A DNA stretch of 64,000 bases from an uncultured Lachnospiraceae bacterium (GCA_946414885.1 CAMKQH010000004.1:107343-171342); one strand, 5' to 3'. Positions 17,145 through 26,887 are shown, numbered from the stretch's first letter. The notes: generated by a model not told the origin, from the letters alone. Numbers and translations are program-made.

Positions 17145-18545
17145 TCATAATCGAACATATGTTTCAAGTTGTTTTTTCTCTTTTCTAAAAAGGATGATGA
17201 AACAGATCAAATGTACTGAAAACGTAAGCGCCCAGCTGATGGGATAAGAATAATACAGGCATTCCAGCGTTCTGACCTTTTGAAAGATCGTCAGGATCCA
17301 AACCACGCGGAAAAGGCACGCACCCGTAAGGGAAACCAACATCGGCAAAATACCGTATCCCATGCCGCGGATGGAGCCCACGATCACGTCCATCATGCCG
17401 CAAAGACAGTATGTCGTACAGATGACGCTAAGCCTGAGCACTCCATATTTGATGGCCTCAGGATTACTCGTATAGAGCTTTAACAGCGTGCCTCCGAAAA
17501 CATATGCCCCGTTACCCAATAAGAGTCCTACGCCAATCACAAGAGAAATGCAATAGATCAAAGTTCTTTTGATGCGATCAAATTTCTTTGCTCCGTAATT
17601 TTGCCCGGTAAAGCTGACGGACGTCTGATGCAGCGCGTTCATCGAAGTGTACACAAAGCCTTCGATGTTACTTGCGGCCGTATTTCCAGCCATGGCAATC
17701 TTTCCAAAAGAATTCACCGAGGACTGGATCAATACGTTTGACAGGGAAAACAATGCCCCTTGGACGCCGGCAGGCAAGCCGATTCGGATCATTTTCAGCA
17801 ATTTATCCTTATGAATCCTTAATTTATGCAGATTTAATTGATAATCTGATTTCGTTTTGATCAGACACCGAATCACCAAATAGGCTGATAATGCCTGTGA
17901 TATCACGGTTGCAAGCGCCACTCCCGCCACGCTCATGTGAAATGCGATCACAAAGATCAGGTTTAATATGACGTTGACTACGCCTGCGATCAACAAATAA
18001 TAGAGCGGTCTCTTGGTATCACCCACCGCGCGCAGAACGGCGCTTCCAAAATTATAAGCCATCATTACGGGCATTCCTGCAAAATAAATGCGTACGTACA
18101 ATATGGATAATCCGATCACGTCCTCCGGTACGCCCATCAGATGCAATGCAGGTTTTGCAATAAAAAAGCCCACAAAGATCAGAAAAATCCCGCTGTAAGC
18201 GGCCGTCAACACTGACGTGTGAACCATCTCTTCCAATTCTTTCTTTTGTCCGGCCCCGTAATATCTTGAAACAAGCACGTTCGTTCCGACGGACAAACCG
18301 ATAAACACGTTGACCATCAGATTAATCAGCGGGCTGTTGGAACCAACGGCCGCCAGTGCCTCATCTCCGGCAAACTGCCCAACTACAATGACGTCCGCAG
18401 CATTAAACAAGAGCTGCAGAACGCCGGAAAGCATTAGCGGAAAATAAAAAACAACGATCTTCCCTAACAGGGGACCGTCACACATGTCTATTTCATAAGA
18501 TTTTTTTCTTTTGCGTATTTCCATGGAATCTCCGGTTTCTTTCAT
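17145..18545 (-). CDS. MATE family multidrug/sodium efflux transporter
   Basis: 466 aa with about 12 predicted membrane segments. N-terminal MCDGPLLGKIVVFYFPLMLSG and NAADVIVVGQFAG match the MATE entry, and the internal repeat gives a second set of six helices from about residue 240. MATE carriers export cationic drugs or other toxins in exchange for Na+ or H+; substrate is unknown. The Met at 18545 has GAAGGTGATC before it; an open frame to 18659 would overlap leuD and its terminator. It lies between leuD and ruvA on the same strand. Confidence 0.88.
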   Translation of the reverse strand: MKETGDSMEIRKRKKSYEIDMCDGPLLGKIVVFYFPLMLSGVLQLLFNAADVIVVGQFAGDEALAAVGSNSPLINLMVNVFIGLSVGTNVLVSRYYGAGQKKELEEMVHTSVLTAAYSGIFLIFVGFFIAKPALHLMGVPEDVIGLSILYVRIYFAGMPVMMAYNFGSAVLRAVGDTKRPLYYLLIAGVVNVILNLIFVIAFHMSVAGVALATVISQALSAYLVIRCLIKTKSDYQLNLHKLRIHKDKLLKMIRIGLPAGVQGALFSLSNVLIQSSVNSFGKIAMAGNTAASNIEGFVYTSMNALHQTSVSFTGQNYGAKKFDRIKRTLIYCISLVIGVGLLLGNGAYVFGGTLLKLYTSNPEAIKYGVLRLSVICTTYCLCGMMDVIVGSIRGMGYGILPMLVSLTGACLFRVVWILTIFQKVRTLECLYYSYPISWALTFSVHLICFIILFRKEKKQLETYVRL

Positions 18546-18564
18546 CCGATCACCTTCATTCTTT

Positions 18565-18606
18565 AAGAACAACTGCTTAGCAAGCTTTGATCGCCCGCTA
18601 AGCAGT
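18565..18606 (-). terminator. Hairpin terminator after leuD
   Basis: Minus strand ACTGCTTAGC and GCTAAGCAGT form a perfect 10-bp stem around a 15-base loop, followed by a weak T-rich tract (TGTTCTT). The large loop and broken U-tract suggest partial termination. Confidence 0.5.
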
Positions 18607-18618
18607 CTCATGAAACCG

Positions 18619-19107
18619 TTATTTATTGTTGATGTAGTTAACAAGTCCTTCCGCAGCAATGATCTTTTGCATGAATTCCGGGAATGCCTGACCTTGGAAG
18701 GTCGTGCCCTTCGTCAGGTTTGTGATCACGCCCGTGTCAAAGTTTACCTCAACCTGGTCACCGGCATCAATTCCCTTTGCCGCCTCGGGGCATTCCACGA
18801 TGGGAAGGCCGATGTTGATGCTGTTGCGGTAAAAAATTCTCGCAAAAGTCTCAGCGATAACGCAGCTAACGCCCGCCGCCTTGATTGCGATCGGTGCATG
18901 CTCTCTCGAGGAACCGCAGCCGAAATTCTTTGTTGCTACAATGATGTCGCCCTTCTTTACGTTCTTTACAAAATCCTTGTCAATGTCCTCCATGCAATGG
19001 GTTGCAAGCTCTGCAGGATCAGAGGAATTCAGATATCTTGCGGGAATGATCACGTCCGTGTCAACGTTATCTCCAAACTTAAAAACAGTACCAATGGCAT
19101 TTTTCAT
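18619..19107 (-). CDS. leuD: 3-isopropylmalate dehydratase small subunit
   Basis: 162 aa, the normal length for the short LeuD form. Isomerises 2- and 3-isopropylmalate together with LeuC in leucine synthesis. Motifs: [16 protein letters not shown] at the N-terminus and [12 protein letters not shown], which contacts substrate. The Met at 19107 has AAGGAG with a 9-base gap; an upstream in-frame Met would overlap the leuC-leuD spacing region. It follows leuC by 47 bases. Confidence 0.93.
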   Translation of the reverse strand: MKNAIGTVFKFGDNVDTDVIIPARYLNSSDPAELATHCMEDIDKDFVKNVKKGDIIVATKNFGCGSSREHAPIAIKAAGVSCVIAETFARIFYRNSINIGLPIVECPEAAKGIDAGDQVEVNFDTGVITNLTKGTTFQGQAFPEFMQKIIAAEGLVNYINNK

Positions 19108-19154
19108 TTTCTTATTCTCCTTTTTCAAGCCTATTTCCGACAACGCGTAACGGA

Positions 19155-20426
19155 TCAGGCTAACTCACAAGGGCATCCAATCTTGCCCAAAATGGCGCTG
19201 GCTGCCGCAACGGCAGGGCTTGCAAGATAGATTTCAGAAGTAACGTGTCCCATTCTGCCAACGAAGTTGCGGTTCGTCGTTGAAACGCATCTCTCGCCCT
19301 CGGCAAGAATGCCCATGTAACCGCCAAGGCAAGGACCGCAGGTCGGAGTGCTGACAACGGCGCCAGCCTCGATAAAGGTACGAAGAAGGCCCTCTTCCAT
19401 CGCCTGCAGATAAATCTTTTGCGTTGCGGGGATCACGATGCAACGCAGGCCCTTTTGAACCTTTCTGCCCTTCAGGATTTCAGCTGCAATGCGAAGATCA
19501 TCCAGTCTTCCGTTGGTACAGGAGCCGATCACCACCTGATCGATCTTGATGTCATCCATCTCATGGATCTCATCGATCGTGTGCGTATTCTCAGGAAGAT
19601 GAGGGAAGGACACCGTAGGTCTTAACTGACTCAAGTCAATGGTATAAGTCTCATCATATTCCGCATCCTCGTCTGCTTCGTAGATGGTATATTTCCTATT
19701 GGAATGCTCCTTCATATAACTTTCTGCCAGAGCATCCACGGGGAAGATTCCGTTCTTTCCGCCTGCTTCGATTGCCATGTTTGCAATGGTAAAACGGTCA
19801 TCCATGCTAAGGTTTGCAATGCCGTCGCCTACAAACTCCATGGACTTGTAAAGGGCTCCGTCAACGCCGATCATGCCAATGATATGCAGGATCACGTCTT
19901 TGCCGCTCACCCACTTGGAAGGCTTTCCGGTAAGCACAAACTTAATGGCGGAAGGAACCTTGAACCATGCCTTGCCGGTTGCCATTCCCGCAGCCATGTC
20001 AGTACTTCCAACGCCGGTAGAGAATGCGCCGAGGGCACCGTAAGTACAGGTATGGGAATCAGCTCCGATGATCACGTCGCCGGCAACGGTCAAGCCTTTT
20101 TCAGGAAGCAGTGCGTGCTCAATGCCCATCTCACCTACTTCGAAGTAGTTGGTGATCTCGTTTCTTCTTGCAAACTCTCTAACGCATTTGCAATGCTCTG
20201 CAGACTTGATGTCTTTATTTGGCACAAAATGATCCGGAACCAAAGCAATCTTATCCTTGTCAAAAACGCCGTTCACTTTCATCTTGTCCATCTCTTTGAT
20301 CGCAACGGGGCTAGTAATGTCATTTCCAAGCACAAGATCCAGATTAGCCTCGATCAGCTGTCCTGCAACAACTTTGTCCAGTCCGGCCGCATGCGCCAAA
20401 ATCTTCTGCGTCATCGTCATACCCAT
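19155..20426 (-). CDS. leuC: 3-isopropylmalate dehydratase large subunit
   Basis: 423 aa aconitase-family subunit. The cysteine ligands of the 4Fe-4S cluster are seen in GSCTNGR and [10 protein letters not shown], and [15 protein letters not shown] is the family signature. This is the shorter HacA/LeuC2-type common in Firmicutes and archaea. The Met at 20426 has GGAGG with an 8-base gap. It is the first gene of leuCD. Upstream is a 780-base noncoding region with two large repeat elements; no T-box was recognised. Confidence 0.93.
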   Translation of the reverse strand: MGMTMTQKILAHAAGLDKVVAGQLIEANLDLVLGNDITSPVAIKEMDKMKVNGVFDKDKIALVPDHFVPNKDIKSAEHCKCVREFARRNEITNYFEVGEMGIEHALLPEKGLTVAGDVIIGADSHTCTYGALGAFSTGVGSTDMAAGMATGKAWFKVPSAIKFVLTGKPSKWVSGKDVILHIIGMIGVDGALYKSMEFVGDGIANLSMDDRFTIANMAIEAGGKNGIFPVDALAESYMKEHSNRKYTIYEADEDAEYDETYTIDLSQLRPTVSFPHLPENTHTIDEIHEMDDIKIDQVVIGSCTNGRLDDLRIAAEILKGRKVQKGLRCIVIPATQKIYLQAMEEGLLRTFIEAGAVVSTPTCGPCLGGYMGILAEGERCVSTTNRNFVGRMGHVTSEIYLASPAVAAASAILGKIGCPCELA

Positions 20427-20531
20427 GGTCTCATCCTCCATATCTCACGTAATTTTCTTATAATTTAGTATCCTACCATACTTTCCCCCAAAATAAAATA
20501 GATAATTTTAATCAAATTATAAATAAGCCTC

Positions 20532-20726
20532 GTGGCGGGAGGGATTGCCCGATTGGAAACGGCACGGACAGTACTAAGCTCCCCAATCGTCTGAATGAAG
20601 TGGGAAAAAACGAGATAAACTCGGAGCTAACGCTCCTCAGACATATCTCGTTTTTTCCCATTCAGCCGACTGGCTCGCTAAGTACTGCCGGCTAATTGTT
20701 TCCAAGCAGGCAATCCCTCCCGCCAC
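20532..20726 (-). repeat. Large inverted-repeat element, copy 1
   Basis: A 195-base imperfect hairpin. Outer arms 20532-20549 and 20709-20726 are perfectly complementary over 18 bp; 20553-20560 pairs with 20698-20705; inner arms 20601-20617 and 20644-20660 are perfect over 17 bp; the tip is GGAGC TAAC GCTCC. On the minus strand the conserved strands AATTAGCCGGCAGTACTTAG and CTTAGTACTGTCCGTGCCGT lie between the outer and inner stems. The same two strands recur in copies 2 and 3. Unknown function: structured RNA, or small non-autonomous mobile element. Confidence 0.85.
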
Positions 20727-20929
20727 TTACGTTACTGCATAATTTTATTATTAGATTATTTTACGAAGTTGTAGATCATAAAGTTTGCAAATTTCAATAT
20801 AATAAAACATTTTTAATCTAGTTTTAATAATATAAAATGATTCGCGAATTGATGGTATTTTATTTCTTTAAGCTTATTTGGTTTTCATTGCATAGAGAGT
20901 CCATAATATAATCTCTGGTTTGACATAAT
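20727..20929. other. AT-rich spacer between repeat copies 1 and 2
   Basis: About 200 very AT-rich bases with no credible coding frame. The two flanking elements point outward from it, their conserved 5' strands facing each other. A TATAAT at 20907-20912 on the plus strand lies about 18 bases before copy 2, so a promoter for it is possible, but no good -35 box is visible. Confidence 0.5.
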
Positions 20930-21143
20930 CTCGAGGGGAAGGATGGGTGGGGCTGGCTTCTTGGGAAACAATTAGCCGGCAGTACTTAGCAAGTCAGCCT
21001 TCCGGATGGAAAATTTTGAGAAATGTCTGAGGAGCTTTAGCTCCGAGTTATTCTCTAAATTTTCCACTCCATCCGAAAGGTTGAGGAGCTTAGTACTGTC
21101 CGTGCCGTTTCCAAAGGAGCCCACCCCGCCCACCTTCCCCGAG
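20930..21143 (+). repeat. Large inverted-repeat element, copy 2
   Basis: A 214-base imperfect hairpin in the opposite orientation to copy 1. Conserved strands are at 20967-20990 and 21086-21109. Outer arms (from 20930 and to 21143) are complementary with a few mismatches and unrelated in sequence to those of copy 1. The inner arms begin TGGAAAATTTTGAGA and end CTAAATTTTCCA, and the tip GGAGC TTTA GCTCC matches the copy 1 tip apart from the loop. Lies between leuC and the ilvC terminator. Confidence 0.85.
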
Positions 21144-21159
21144 TCCTGCTTAACCACGT

Positions 21160-21187
21160 AAAAAGGGCCGGCATTTCATGCCGGCCC
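21160..21187 (-). terminator. Terminator of ilvC
   Basis: Minus strand GGGCCGGCAT and ATGCCGGCCC form a perfect 10-bp stem with a 3-base loop, followed by TTTTT. Strong intrinsic terminator 21 bases after the ilvC stop. Confidence 0.9.
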
Positions 21188-21207
21188 TCAATAACCCTAT
21201 GATTAAA

Positions 21208-22296
<1,089 letters not shown>

Positions 22297-22347
22297 TTAT
22301 AACTGATAGGTTTTCATCCGAAAGCCTAGAGCTAACTAATTAAATGA

Positions 22348-22845
22348 TCACAGCATAACGACGTCCTTAACGCCTCTTGACAGACCTGCCAGACCAGTGC
22401 GGGCGATCTCAAGAATCTCATATCCCTCAAGGAGATTGATAAACGCTTCAATCTTGCTCTGATTACCGGTGATCTCTACGATCAGGCTGTCAGCGCTTAC
22501 GTCAACCACGTTGGCACGGAATACGTTTACAACGGAAATCACGTTCTGGCGCTCTGCAGCATTTGCCTTGATCTTGATGAGGCAAAGCTCACGATATACG
22601 CTCTCATCCGGCTTCAACTCCTTGATGTCCTTAACGTCCACAAGCTTAGCCAGCTGCTTTTCGATCTGCTCAAGGATCTCGTCATCTCCGCTGGTCACGA
22701 TCGTAATGCGGCTGTACTTGGGATCAGCAGTCACGCCTGCGGTAATGCTCTCAATGTTATAACTGCGGCGGGAAAACAAACCGGTAATGCGGCTCAGTAC
22801 TCCAGAAGTATTATTGGTCAAAAGTTGAAATACTTTCTTCTGCAT
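22348..22845 (-). CDS. ilvN: Acetolactate synthase small (regulatory) subunit
   Basis: 165 aa. ACT domain starts KVFQLLTNNTSGVLSRITGLFSRR-like, the valine-binding region, with NIESI following, and a C-terminal ALS_ss_C domain. Small subunits activate the catalytic subunit and confer feedback inhibition by valine. No large-subunit gene is adjacent: it is followed by ilvC and preceded, after its own promoter, by a second ilvN paralogue. It may pair with the large subunit at 49919-51601. Confidence 0.9.
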   Translation of the reverse strand: MQKKVFQLLTNNTSGVLSRITGLFSRRSYNIESITAGVTADPKYSRITIVTSGDDEILEQIEKQLAKLVDVKDIKELKPDESVYRELCLIKIKANAAERQNVISVVNVFRANVVDVSADSLIVEITGNQSKIEAFINLLEGYEILEIARTGLAGLSRGVKDVVML

Positions 22846-22914
22846 TTTTTTACCTTGCCTTTCCTGATCAACACTTTTTTACTTTAATTGAATAACTTGT
22901 GAAAGTCTTTTATA

Positions 22915-22943
22915 AATATATCAACTCTTGAAAGAAATGTCAA
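22915..22943 (-). promoter_or_regulatory. Promoter of ilvN-ilvC
   Basis: Minus strand TTGACA, 17-base spacer, TATATT, a near-consensus promoter 70 bases before ilvN. It separates this transcript from the upstream ilvB-ilvN pair. Confidence 0.8.
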
Positions 22944-22967
22944 GCGACAAAAGGCTTTTATGCGTCC

Positions 22968-23456
22968 TTAGTCATTCTCACAACATTTCCCAAGTGCCAG
23001 GGTTCCGGTACGCGCAACTTCAAGGATGCCAAAGCTCTGAAGCATGCTGATCAAAAGCGTCGTGCGCTCAGGAACGTCACAGTACTGGATCATCACGTAA
23101 TGCTTTGACATGTCGACGATCTGCGCCTTCATCATGTCGCAGACCTCCATGAGATCGCGACGGTTATTCTTATTATATTTTACTTTGATCAGCATAAGCT
23201 CACGTGCCACTGCCTGCTGTTCGTCAAAGGTTTTCACCTTAATGACGTCAAGCTTCTTGTTCAGCTGCTTTTCAATTTGTTCGATCGTGTGCTGATCTCC
23301 ACTGGAAACGATGGTCATGCAGGAAACGTCCTTCGCTTCCGTCTCACCCACTGCCAGACTTTCAATATTAAAATTTCTTCTGGAGAACAGACCGGCAACC
23401 TTGCATAGTACGCCGGAACGGTTTTCTACCAAAACGGAATAAATCTTCTTTTTCAT
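22968..23456 (-). CDS. Acetolactate synthase small subunit, second copy
   Basis: 162 aa, a paralogue of the gene at 22348-22845, with KIYSVLVENRSGVLCKVAGL and FSRRNFNIESLAVG in the ACT domain and the usual C-terminal domain. It begins 12 bases after the ilvB stop, so it is the cognate regulatory subunit of that ilvB. The C-terminus is short and ends with CCEND. Valine sensitivity may differ from the other copy because residues around the ACT ligand site differ. Confidence 0.9.
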   Translation of the reverse strand: MKKKIYSVLVENRSGVLCKVAGLFSRRNFNIESLAVGETEAKDVSCMTIVSSGDQHTIEQIEKQLNKKLDVIKVKTFDEQQAVARELMLIKVKYNKNNRRDLMEVCDMMKAQIVDMSKHYVMIQYCDVPERTTLLISMLQSFGILEVARTGTLALGKCCEND

Positions 23457-23468
23457 GGCGCACCTCCC

Positions 23469-25082
23469 TTAGACAAGATCCATGGGATCAACGTTGCATT
23501 CCAAAAGAACGGATTCGTCGTCCTTTAAGAACTCATCGAGAACCGCATCTGCCTTTTTCATGTTGTCAAGCCTCAAATATTTCATGTCATAAGCAGATAC
23601 AAGCTTTTTAAGATCCGGGCTTCCGTCAAGATCCACGACGGAATAATGATCTTTATAGGTAAAGTGCTGATACTGTCTAACCATGCCGAGATACTTGTTC
23701 GCGATAACAATGATCTTAACGGCGATGCCGTGTTGTCTCATGGTGGCAAGCTCCATCATGGACATCTGGAAGGAACCGTCGCCGCATACTGCAATGACCT
23801 GTCTGTCCGGCGCCGCAAGCTTAGCGCCCATGGCGGCAGGGATGGAATAACCCATGGTTCCCATGCCACCTGAGGTCATAAATCTTCCGTTCTTTACAAC
23901 GTGATATCCGCAGGACCAGATCTGATTCTGTCCAACGTCTGCCACGTAAACGGCATTATCTTGCATTTTTTCAGAAAGCAGTGTGATAAACGCGGCCGGA
24001 TCCACGTAATTGGGATTGGGCTTTCTCTTAGGTGCCATGGAAATTCTGTACTCAGACAGTTCCTTGATCCACTCCTTACATTCGCAGGAAATGTCCTGTG
24101 CCAGAAAATCAGCAAAGATATGCTTTGCGTCTCCAACCAAAGGAATGGTCGGGCCTGCATTCTTACCGATTTCCGCAGGATCCACGTCAATGTGTACCAA
24201 CACCTTGTTTCTGGTGATCAGCTCCGGCTGGTTCACTGCCCTGTCTGCCACTCTTGCGCCCACCATGATCAGCAGGTCAGAATCTTGAATGGCCTTGTTT
24301 GCATAAGGCTTTCCATTGTTTCCCACCATGCCAAAATAAAGAGGATCCTTCGTTGGCATTACGCCAATTCCCATCATGGTTGAAACTACGGGAACGCCAA
24401 ATCTCTTTGAAAACTCGCGGATCTCTCCCTCCGCCTCTGACAATAGTACGCCTCCGCCAACGCAAAGCAAGGGCTTTTTCGCTTTTTCCAATTCCTTTAC
24501 GACTTTTTTGATCTGTACGGCATTACCCTTTACGGTTGGCTTATAGGTACGCATGTTGATCTCTTCCGGGTAAATGAACTTATCCACGGTTGCATTCTGT
24601 ACGTCGATGGGCACGTCGATCAACACGGGACCTTTTCTGCCCGTGTTTGCAATGTGAAATGCTTCCTTAAAAATTCTGGGAATATCTTTTGCATCCCTTA
24701 CAAGATAACTATATTTCACAAAGGATTCAACGGCACCGGTTATGTCTGCCTCCTGGAATACGTCACTTCCAAGGAGCTCGCTGTTTACCTGACCGGTGAT
24801 GCAGATCAGGGGAATGCTGTCGGCAAATGCCGTTGCAATGCCCGTGATCACGTTTGTTGCCCCGGGGCCGCTGGTAACGGCGCAAACGCCAGGCTTTCCC
24901 GTCATTCTTGCCATGCCGCTTGCTGCATGTGCAGCATTTTGTTCCGTACGGATCAAAATCGTACGAATGTCAGATTCCAATATGGAGTTATAAAATGGAC
25001 AGATTGCGACTCCGGGATATCCAAAGACTGTCGTCACCTGCTCCGCTTCCAGACATTTTATAATGGCATCTGCTCCATTCAT
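23469..25082 (-). CDS. Acetolactate synthase large subunit, variant form
   Basis: 537 aa thiamine-diphosphate enzyme. Catalytic Glu47 lies in RTEQNAAHAASG, the TPP motif begins GDGSFQ near 435, and FAD-binding residues are in the centre. It joins two pyruvates, or pyruvate and 2-ketobutyrate. At the specificity and herbicide position, AHAS enzymes normally have Trp in RQWQ; here it reads RQYQ (Tyr471). In characterised enzymes, changes at this Trp lower preference for 2-ketobutyrate. Followed by its own small subunit. Naming ilvB versus ilvG or ilvI cannot be settled. Confidence 0.9.
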   Translation of the reverse strand: MNGADAIIKCLEAEQVTTVFGYPGVAICPFYNSILESDIRTILIRTEQNAAHAASGMARMTGKPGVCAVTSGPGATNVITGIATAFADSIPLICITGQVNSELLGSDVFQEADITGAVESFVKYSYLVRDAKDIPRIFKEAFHIANTGRKGPVLIDVPIDVQNATVDKFIYPEEINMRTYKPTVKGNAVQIKKVVKELEKAKKPLLCVGGGVLLSEAEGEIREFSKRFGVPVVSTMMGIGVMPTKDPLYFGMVGNNGKPYANKAIQDSDLLIMVGARVADRAVNQPELITRNKVLVHIDVDPAEIGKNAGPTIPLVGDAKHIFADFLAQDISCECKEWIKELSEYRISMAPKRKPNPNYVDPAAFITLLSEKMQDNAVYVADVGQNQIWSCGYHVVKNGRFMTSGGMGTMGYSIPAAMGAKLAAPDRQVIAVCGDGSFQMSMMELATMRQHGIAVKIIVIANKYLGMVRQYQHFTYKDHYSVVDLDGSPDLKKLVSAYDMKYLRLDNMKKADAVLDEFLKDDESVLLECNVDPMDLV

Positions 25083-25132
25083 ACTTTTTCCCTCCGTTTT
25101 CCGTCATTCTAAATAGGCTACGTTAGCTTAAG

Positions 25133-25161
25133 ATTATACATCGTAATCGTCTTTAATTCAA
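25133..25161 (-). promoter_or_regulatory. Promoter of the ilvB (537 aa) operon
   Basis: Minus strand TTGAAT, 17-base spacer, TATAAT, 51 bases before the ilvB start. Divergent from the lipoprotein promoter at 25199-25227. No T-box was recognised in the leader. Confidence 0.75.
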
Positions 25162-25166
25162 GCATC

Positions 25167-25185
25167 TCTTAAAATTCTTTTAAGA
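25167..25185. promoter_or_regulatory. Candidate operator palindrome
   Basis: Perfect inverted repeat TCTTAAAA TTC TTTTAAGA placed between two divergent promoters, ending 5 bases upstream of the ilvB -35 box. Position suits a shared regulator site; the binding protein is unknown. Confidence 0.4.
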
Positions 25186-25198
25186 TTCTCGAATAAGG

Positions 25199-25227
25199 TT
25201 GATAAAAAATGGTAAACGTGATAAATT
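25199..25227 (+). promoter_or_regulatory. Promoter of the lipoprotein gene
   Basis: TTGATA, 17-base spacer, TAAATT, 45 bases upstream of the lipoprotein start. Confidence 0.6.
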
Positions 25228-25272
25228 GTATCTGTTTAAGAAGAACGTGAACTTTTGGAGGAATGCTTAGAA

Positions 25273-25782
25273 ATGCATAAGAGAATTAGATTAATACTTT
25301 TGGCCATTGTTTTTTCCGTTTTTTTCTGCGGCTGCAGCAAGAAAACAGATCCCGAGGCCGTCAAGTTTAAGAATGACATTGAAAACTTTTGTAACAGCAT
25401 CTCAAACCTGGATCAGTCGATCAATCAGATAGATGCCACTTCAGATAATGCTCCTGCCCAGCTTTTAGAGTATTTAGATGAAGTGGAAATGCGTTTTAAG
25501 ACTTTTGCCGCACTGGATTTCCCTGAGAAATATGATTATCTTGAGCACTTGGCCGATGAAGGCAGTGATTACATGTCAGTAGCGGTTGAAAATTATCACA
25601 AGGCTTTTTCAAACGGAGCATATAACGAAAACTTAGCTGATTTTGCCCAGGAAAACTATTCCCGTGCCATTAAGAGAATCAAGATCATCATCTCCCTCTT
25701 AAAGGGTGAACAAATTACGGATCCTGACATCGTCATCTCCTACAAGAGTGACGAAGCTGCCACCGAACAGCCTGAAGAATAA
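25273..25782 (+). CDS. Putative lipoprotein, 169 aa
   Basis: The N-terminus MHKRIRLILLAIVFSVFFCG followed by CSKK is a lipoprotein signal with an FCGC lipobox, so the mature protein should be lipid-anchored on the outer face of the membrane. The rest is an acidic, mostly helical domain with heptad-like spacing and no motif I recognise. The ATG has GGAGG with an 11-base gap; a TTG 18 bases upstream overlaps that site and is rejected. It is one of few plus-strand genes, monocistronic, with its own promoter and a shared terminator. Confidence 0.75.
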   Translation: MHKRIRLILLAIVFSVFFCGCSKKTDPEAVKFKNDIENFCNSISNLDQSINQIDATSDNAPAQLLEYLDEVEMRFKTFAALDFPEKYDYLEHLADEGSDYMSVAVENYHKAFSNGAYNENLADFAQENYSRAIKRIKIIISLLKGEQITDPDIVISYKSDEAATEQPEE

Positions 25783-25798
25783 AACTTTGAATTCAAAA

Positions 25799-25830
25799 AA
25801 GCTTGACTGGATTTGATTCCAGCCAAGCTT
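25799..25830. terminator. Bidirectional terminator
   Basis: AAGCTTGACTGGA and TCCAGCCAAGCTT pair with one internal mismatch; plus-strand tail TTCTTTT, minus-strand tail TTTTTTG. It serves both the lipoprotein gene and the convergent GGGtGRT gene. Confidence 0.85.
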
Positions 25831-25856
25831 TTCTTTTGCTTTAAATATTTCTTAGA

Positions 25857-26867
25857 TTAGAACTTGCCAGCGTTTGCAGCTTCCTCAATGCCTACTGCAA
25901 CTGCTACGGTAGCGCCAACCATAGGGTTATTACCCATACCGATCAGACCCATCATCTCAACGTGAGCAGGTACGGAGGAGGAACCAGCAAACTGAGCGTC
26001 GCTATGCATTCTTCCAAGGGTATCGGTCATGCCGTAGGAAGCAGGACCGGCTGCCATGTTGTCGGGATGCAGGGTACGTCCGGTACCGCCGCCGGATGCA
26101 ACGGAGAAGTACTTCTTACCAGCCTCGGTGCGCTCCTTCTTGTAGGTACCTGCAACGGGATGCTGGAATCTGGTAGGATTGGTGGAGTTACCGGTAATGG
26201 AAACGTCTACGTTCTCCTTCCACATGATTGCAACGCCTTCAGGAACGGAGTTTGCGCCGTAGCAGTTAACCTTAGCGCGAAGTCCTTCGGAATATGCCTT
26301 GCGGGATACTTCCTTAACGGTGTTGGTATAAGGATCGTACTCAGTCTCAACGAAGGTGAAACCGTTGATTCTGGAAATAATCTGTGCAGCGTCTTTTCCA
26401 AGGCCGTTCAGGATAACGCGAAGGGGCTTCTGACGAACCTTGTTAGCCTTCTCAGCGATACCGATGGCACCCTCTGCAGCAGCGAAGCTCTCGTGACCGG
26501 CAAGGAAGCAGAAGCAATCCGTGTCCTCTTCGAGAAGCATCTTGCCAAGGTTACCATGGCCAAGACCTACCTTACGGGTATCAGCAACGGATCCGGGAAT
26601 GCAGAATGCCTGAAGTCCCTCACCGATTGCAGCTGCAGCGTCTGCAGCCTTACGGCAATTCTTCTTGATCGCGATGGCAGCACCTACGGTGTATGCCCAG
26701 CAAGCGTTCTCGAAGCAGATGGGTTGGATCTTCTTAACCTGCTCATATACGTCAAGACCTGCATCCTTCGTGATCTTCTCAGCTTCTTCCAGGGAAGAGA
26801 TGCCATAGCTGTTTAATACTTTATTGATCTGATCAATACGTCTTTCATATGATTCAAATAATGCCAT
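25857..26867 (-). CDS. GGGtGRT protein
   Basis: 336 aa. Contains the name-giving motif GGGTGRTLHPDN (about residue 260) and conserved blocks GLGHGNLGKMLLEEDTDCF, FLAGHESFAAAEGAIG and GNNPMVGATVAVAVG. The family is widespread in anaerobic Firmicutes, Bacteroidetes and related phyla, but has no established function. It starts 20 bases after a NifU/IscU-like gene with which it is consistently paired, so a joint role in metal or sulfur chemistry is plausible. Several Cys and His residues sit in the N-terminal half. No signal peptide or membrane segment. Confidence 0.88.
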   Translation of the reverse strand: MALFESYERRIDQINKVLNSYGISSLEEAEKITKDAGLDVYEQVKKIQPICFENACWAYTVGAAIAIKKNCRKAADAAAAIGEGLQAFCIPGSVADTRKVGLGHGNLGKMLLEEDTDCFCFLAGHESFAAAEGAIGIAEKANKVRQKPLRVILNGLGKDAAQIISRINGFTFVETEYDPYTNTVKEVSRKAYSEGLRAKVNCYGANSVPEGVAIMWKENVDVSITGNSTNPTRFQHPVAGTYKKERTEAGKKYFSVASGGGTGRTLHPDNMAAGPASYGMTDTLGRMHSDAQFAGSSSVPAHVEMMGLIGMGNNPMVGATVAVAVGIEEAANAGKF

Positions 26868-26887
26868 TGTATTTTGCCTCCTCTTCC

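Noticed and set aside
18511..19230. 239-aa plus-strand frame opposite leuD and MATE
   Set aside because: Antisense shadow of leuD and of the MATE gene start; no recognisable domains and no ribosome site.
20427..20531. T-box or other riboswitch upstream of leuC, ilvB and leuB
   Set aside because: No AGGGTGGNACCGCG-type T-box core or other known aptamer pattern was found in any of these leaders.
20532..21143. CRISPR array
   Set aside because: Only two inverted, long hairpin units are present, with no short direct repeats, regular spacers or cas genes.
20972..21157. Short frames inside the repeat elements (also 45802-46183)
   Set aside because: They follow the inverted repeat sequence, differ between copies and have no ribosome sites; the elements are noncoding.
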